The translations under genes and the position numbers were made by a program. Below, piece by piece: positions 62,710 to 64,000 of a stretch of DNA of 64,000 nucleotides. Positions within the stretch are counted from its first letter, which is position 1; every line of letters begins with the position of its first letter. This DNA is from Chitinophagaceae bacterium (GTDB lineage Bacteria; Bacteroidota; Bacteroidia; Chitinophagales; Chitinophagaceae). Location: positions 1,240,001 to 1,304,000 of the forward strand of contig JADKJC010000013.1 in NCBI GenBank assembly GCA_016722465.1. The letters are read 5' to 3'. The notes beneath the pieces are model-generated. The model was not told the DNA's origin. It saw nothing but the letters and a program-made list of their open reading frames with translations, and searched no databases.

Positions 62710-64000
62710 ATGGGGAAATGGATACTTTCAACAACACTGCTATTTTTTATTGTATCATTATCTGCACAAACATTTAATGGTACAGGCGGTGCTATCCCCG
62801 ATGATGGTTTAACGCCAACCTGTTTTCCGGTTGCCATAACTGGTGTTGGTACCATCAACGGAACTTATGGCGTTGCTTCTGTTTGTTTTACCATCACACA
62901 TACATGGGACTCTGATCTTGAGATCACATTAAAAGCACCGGACGGAACCATCATTCCTCTATCCATTCAAAACGGAGGATCTGGTGATAACTACACCGGA
63001 ACCTGCTTTACCGGTACTGCCACTACTCCTATTACTTCAGGATCCGCACCTTTTAGCGGAAGTTATTTATCGCAAGGGGCTTTGGGAAATGTAAATAACG
63101 GGCAAAATGCAAACGGTTCCTGGAGTTTGTGCATCCAGGATATTGCGGCAGGCTTTTCAGGCAACCTGGTAAACTGGAGCATCAACTTTAGTAATACCCC
63201 GGCGCAACCTTTGGCCCCACCTGCCAATGATGACCCCTGCAATGCCATTGCATTACCAGTTAGCAGTACCTGCACTTACAGTAATTACACCAATGCAGGC
63301 GCTGGCGGAACTACGGGTGTACCTGCACCCGGGTGCGCCAATTACTCCGGGAGCGATGTATGGTTCCAGGTAACTGTGCCTGCAGGCGGTGCGTTGAATT
63401 TTGATACCCAAACCGGTATCATGACAGATGGAGGCATGGCTATTTACAGTGGCGCCAGTTGCAACTCACTTGCATTGATCGTTTGTGATGATGATGCCAG
63501 CGGCAATGGTTTGATGCCATTTATCAATGCAACGGGCTTAACACCCGGAAGCACAGTATGGATAAGAGTATGGGAATATGGAAATGATAACAACGGAACC
63601 TTTGGTATTTGCGTAACCGCTCCCACACCCCCGCCACCCTTGACCAATGATGATCCTTGTAATGCAATTCCGTTATCAGCTACTACTTCTTGTACCTATA
63701 CTACCTATACCAATGCAGGCGCCTCTGGTACCACAGGTGTTACGGCACCAGGCTGTGCAAGTTATTCCGGAGGCGATGTATGGTTTAGCGTAACCGTACC
63801 ACCGGCAGGTGCATTAACTTTTGATACGCAGGAAGGCACCATGACCGATGGGGGAATGGCCATATACAGCGGAGCCAGTTGCAATGCATTGACTTTGATT
63901 TCCTGTGATGACGATGCCAGTACCAATGGCCTTATGCCGATGATTGCTGCAACCGGTTTAACGCCGGGAAGTACTGTTTGGGTAAGAATGTGGGAATATA
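62710..64000 (+). CDS. Secreted protein with P/Homo B-like domain and tandem repeats, cut by window edge
   Basis: A frame open from the ATG at 62710 to the window edge, at least 430 residues. The signal peptide (about residues 1-20, SLSAQ) is clear. Residues about 22-170 resemble the P/Homo B domain that follows proprotein convertases and many secreted peptidases: VCFTITHTWDSDLEITLKAP and SWSLCIQDIAAGFSGNLVNW. Two long repeats of about 130 residues then begin NDDPCNAI, each with MTDGGMAIYSGASCN and DDDAS. The right end of the gene, probably with a T9SS tail, is beyond the window. No catalytic domain is visible in this part. Confidence 0.85.
   Translation, partial: MGKWILSTTLLFFIVSLSAQTFNGTGGAIPDDGLTPTCFPVAITGVGTINGTYGVASVCFTITHTWDSDLEITLKAPDGTIIPLSIQNGGSGDNYTGTCFTGTATTPITSGSAPFSGSYLSQGALGNVNNGQNANGSWSLCIQDIAAGFSGNLVNWSINFSNTPAQPLAPPANDDPCNAIALPVSSTCTYSNYTNAGAGGTTGVPAPGCANYSGSDVWFQVTVPAGGALNFDTQTGIMTDGGMAIYSGASCNSLALIVCDDDASGNGLMPFINATGLTPGSTVWIRVWEYGNDNNGTFGICVTAPTPPPPLTNDDPCNAIPLSATTSCTYTTYTNAGASGTTGVTAPGCASYSGGDVWFSVTVPPAGALTFDTQEGTMTDGGMAIYSGASCNALTLISCDDDASTNGLMPMIAATGLTPGSTVWVRMWEY

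Noticed and set aside
1..64000. tRNA, rRNA or riboswitch
   Set aside because: No cloverleaf, conserved rRNA segment or riboswitch core was found by reading; a covariance search would be needed to exclude small ones.

Overview
The window is from a Bacteroidota chromosome, most likely Chitinophagaceae or a close relative. Evidence: secreted proteins ending in type IX secretion (T9SS) sorting domains, promoters of the TAnnTTTG type, a bacillithiol-type YtxJ protein, a fused DAHP synthase/chorismate mutase, and an EF-P with a variant tip loop. No rRNA, tRNA or CRISPR array was seen.

Layout. (1) 1-6278, minus strand: an aromatic amino-acid block, pheA, aminotransferase, tyrA, GNAT acetyltransferase, DAHP synthase/chorismate mutase, aroB, and aroA running off the left edge. 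(2) 6279-13476: a small lipoprotein, an ECF sigma factor overlapping a membrane-anchored trypsin-like protease with an anti-sigma-like N-terminus, a sugar nucleotidyltransferase, a PLP deaminase-like enzyme, lipB and an rluD-type pseudouridine synthase. (3) 13669-17058: an array of four small gene cassettes separated by about 200-base attC-like imperfect palindromes. No integrase is present in the window, so it resembles a CALIN (attC array without integrase). (4) 17167-33767: OmpW, a T9SS surface protein, GSCFA, HMG-CoA lyase, a TPR protein, dnaG, patatin, accC-accB-efp and mdh. (5) 33993-47922: two giant T9SS adhesin-like proteins with related C-terminal halves. (6) 48360-51205: thioredoxin-like, YtxJ and YiiX-like proteins. 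(7) 51325-62355: a complete [NiFe]-hydrogenase locus, hypE-D-C-F-B-A on the minus strand, divergent from small subunit, large subunit, cytochrome b and maturation protease. Extra cysteines in the small subunit predict an O2-tolerant enzyme with a [4Fe-3S] proximal cluster. (8) 62710-64000: the start of a large repeat-containing secreted protein.

At least seven genes are broken by small indels, most of them in homopolymers (including hypD in an otherwise intact operon). This suggests uncorrected sequencing indels more than true decay, so each frameshifted gene is annotated as one locus.

The most interesting system is the cassette array. Each cassette starts with its own GTTRRRY-like motif, its 3' end carries the complementary motif, and the intervening palindromes fold with interrupted stems as attC sites do. 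They are longer than typical attC sites and carry a regularly spaced GGGCNGGACG repeat.
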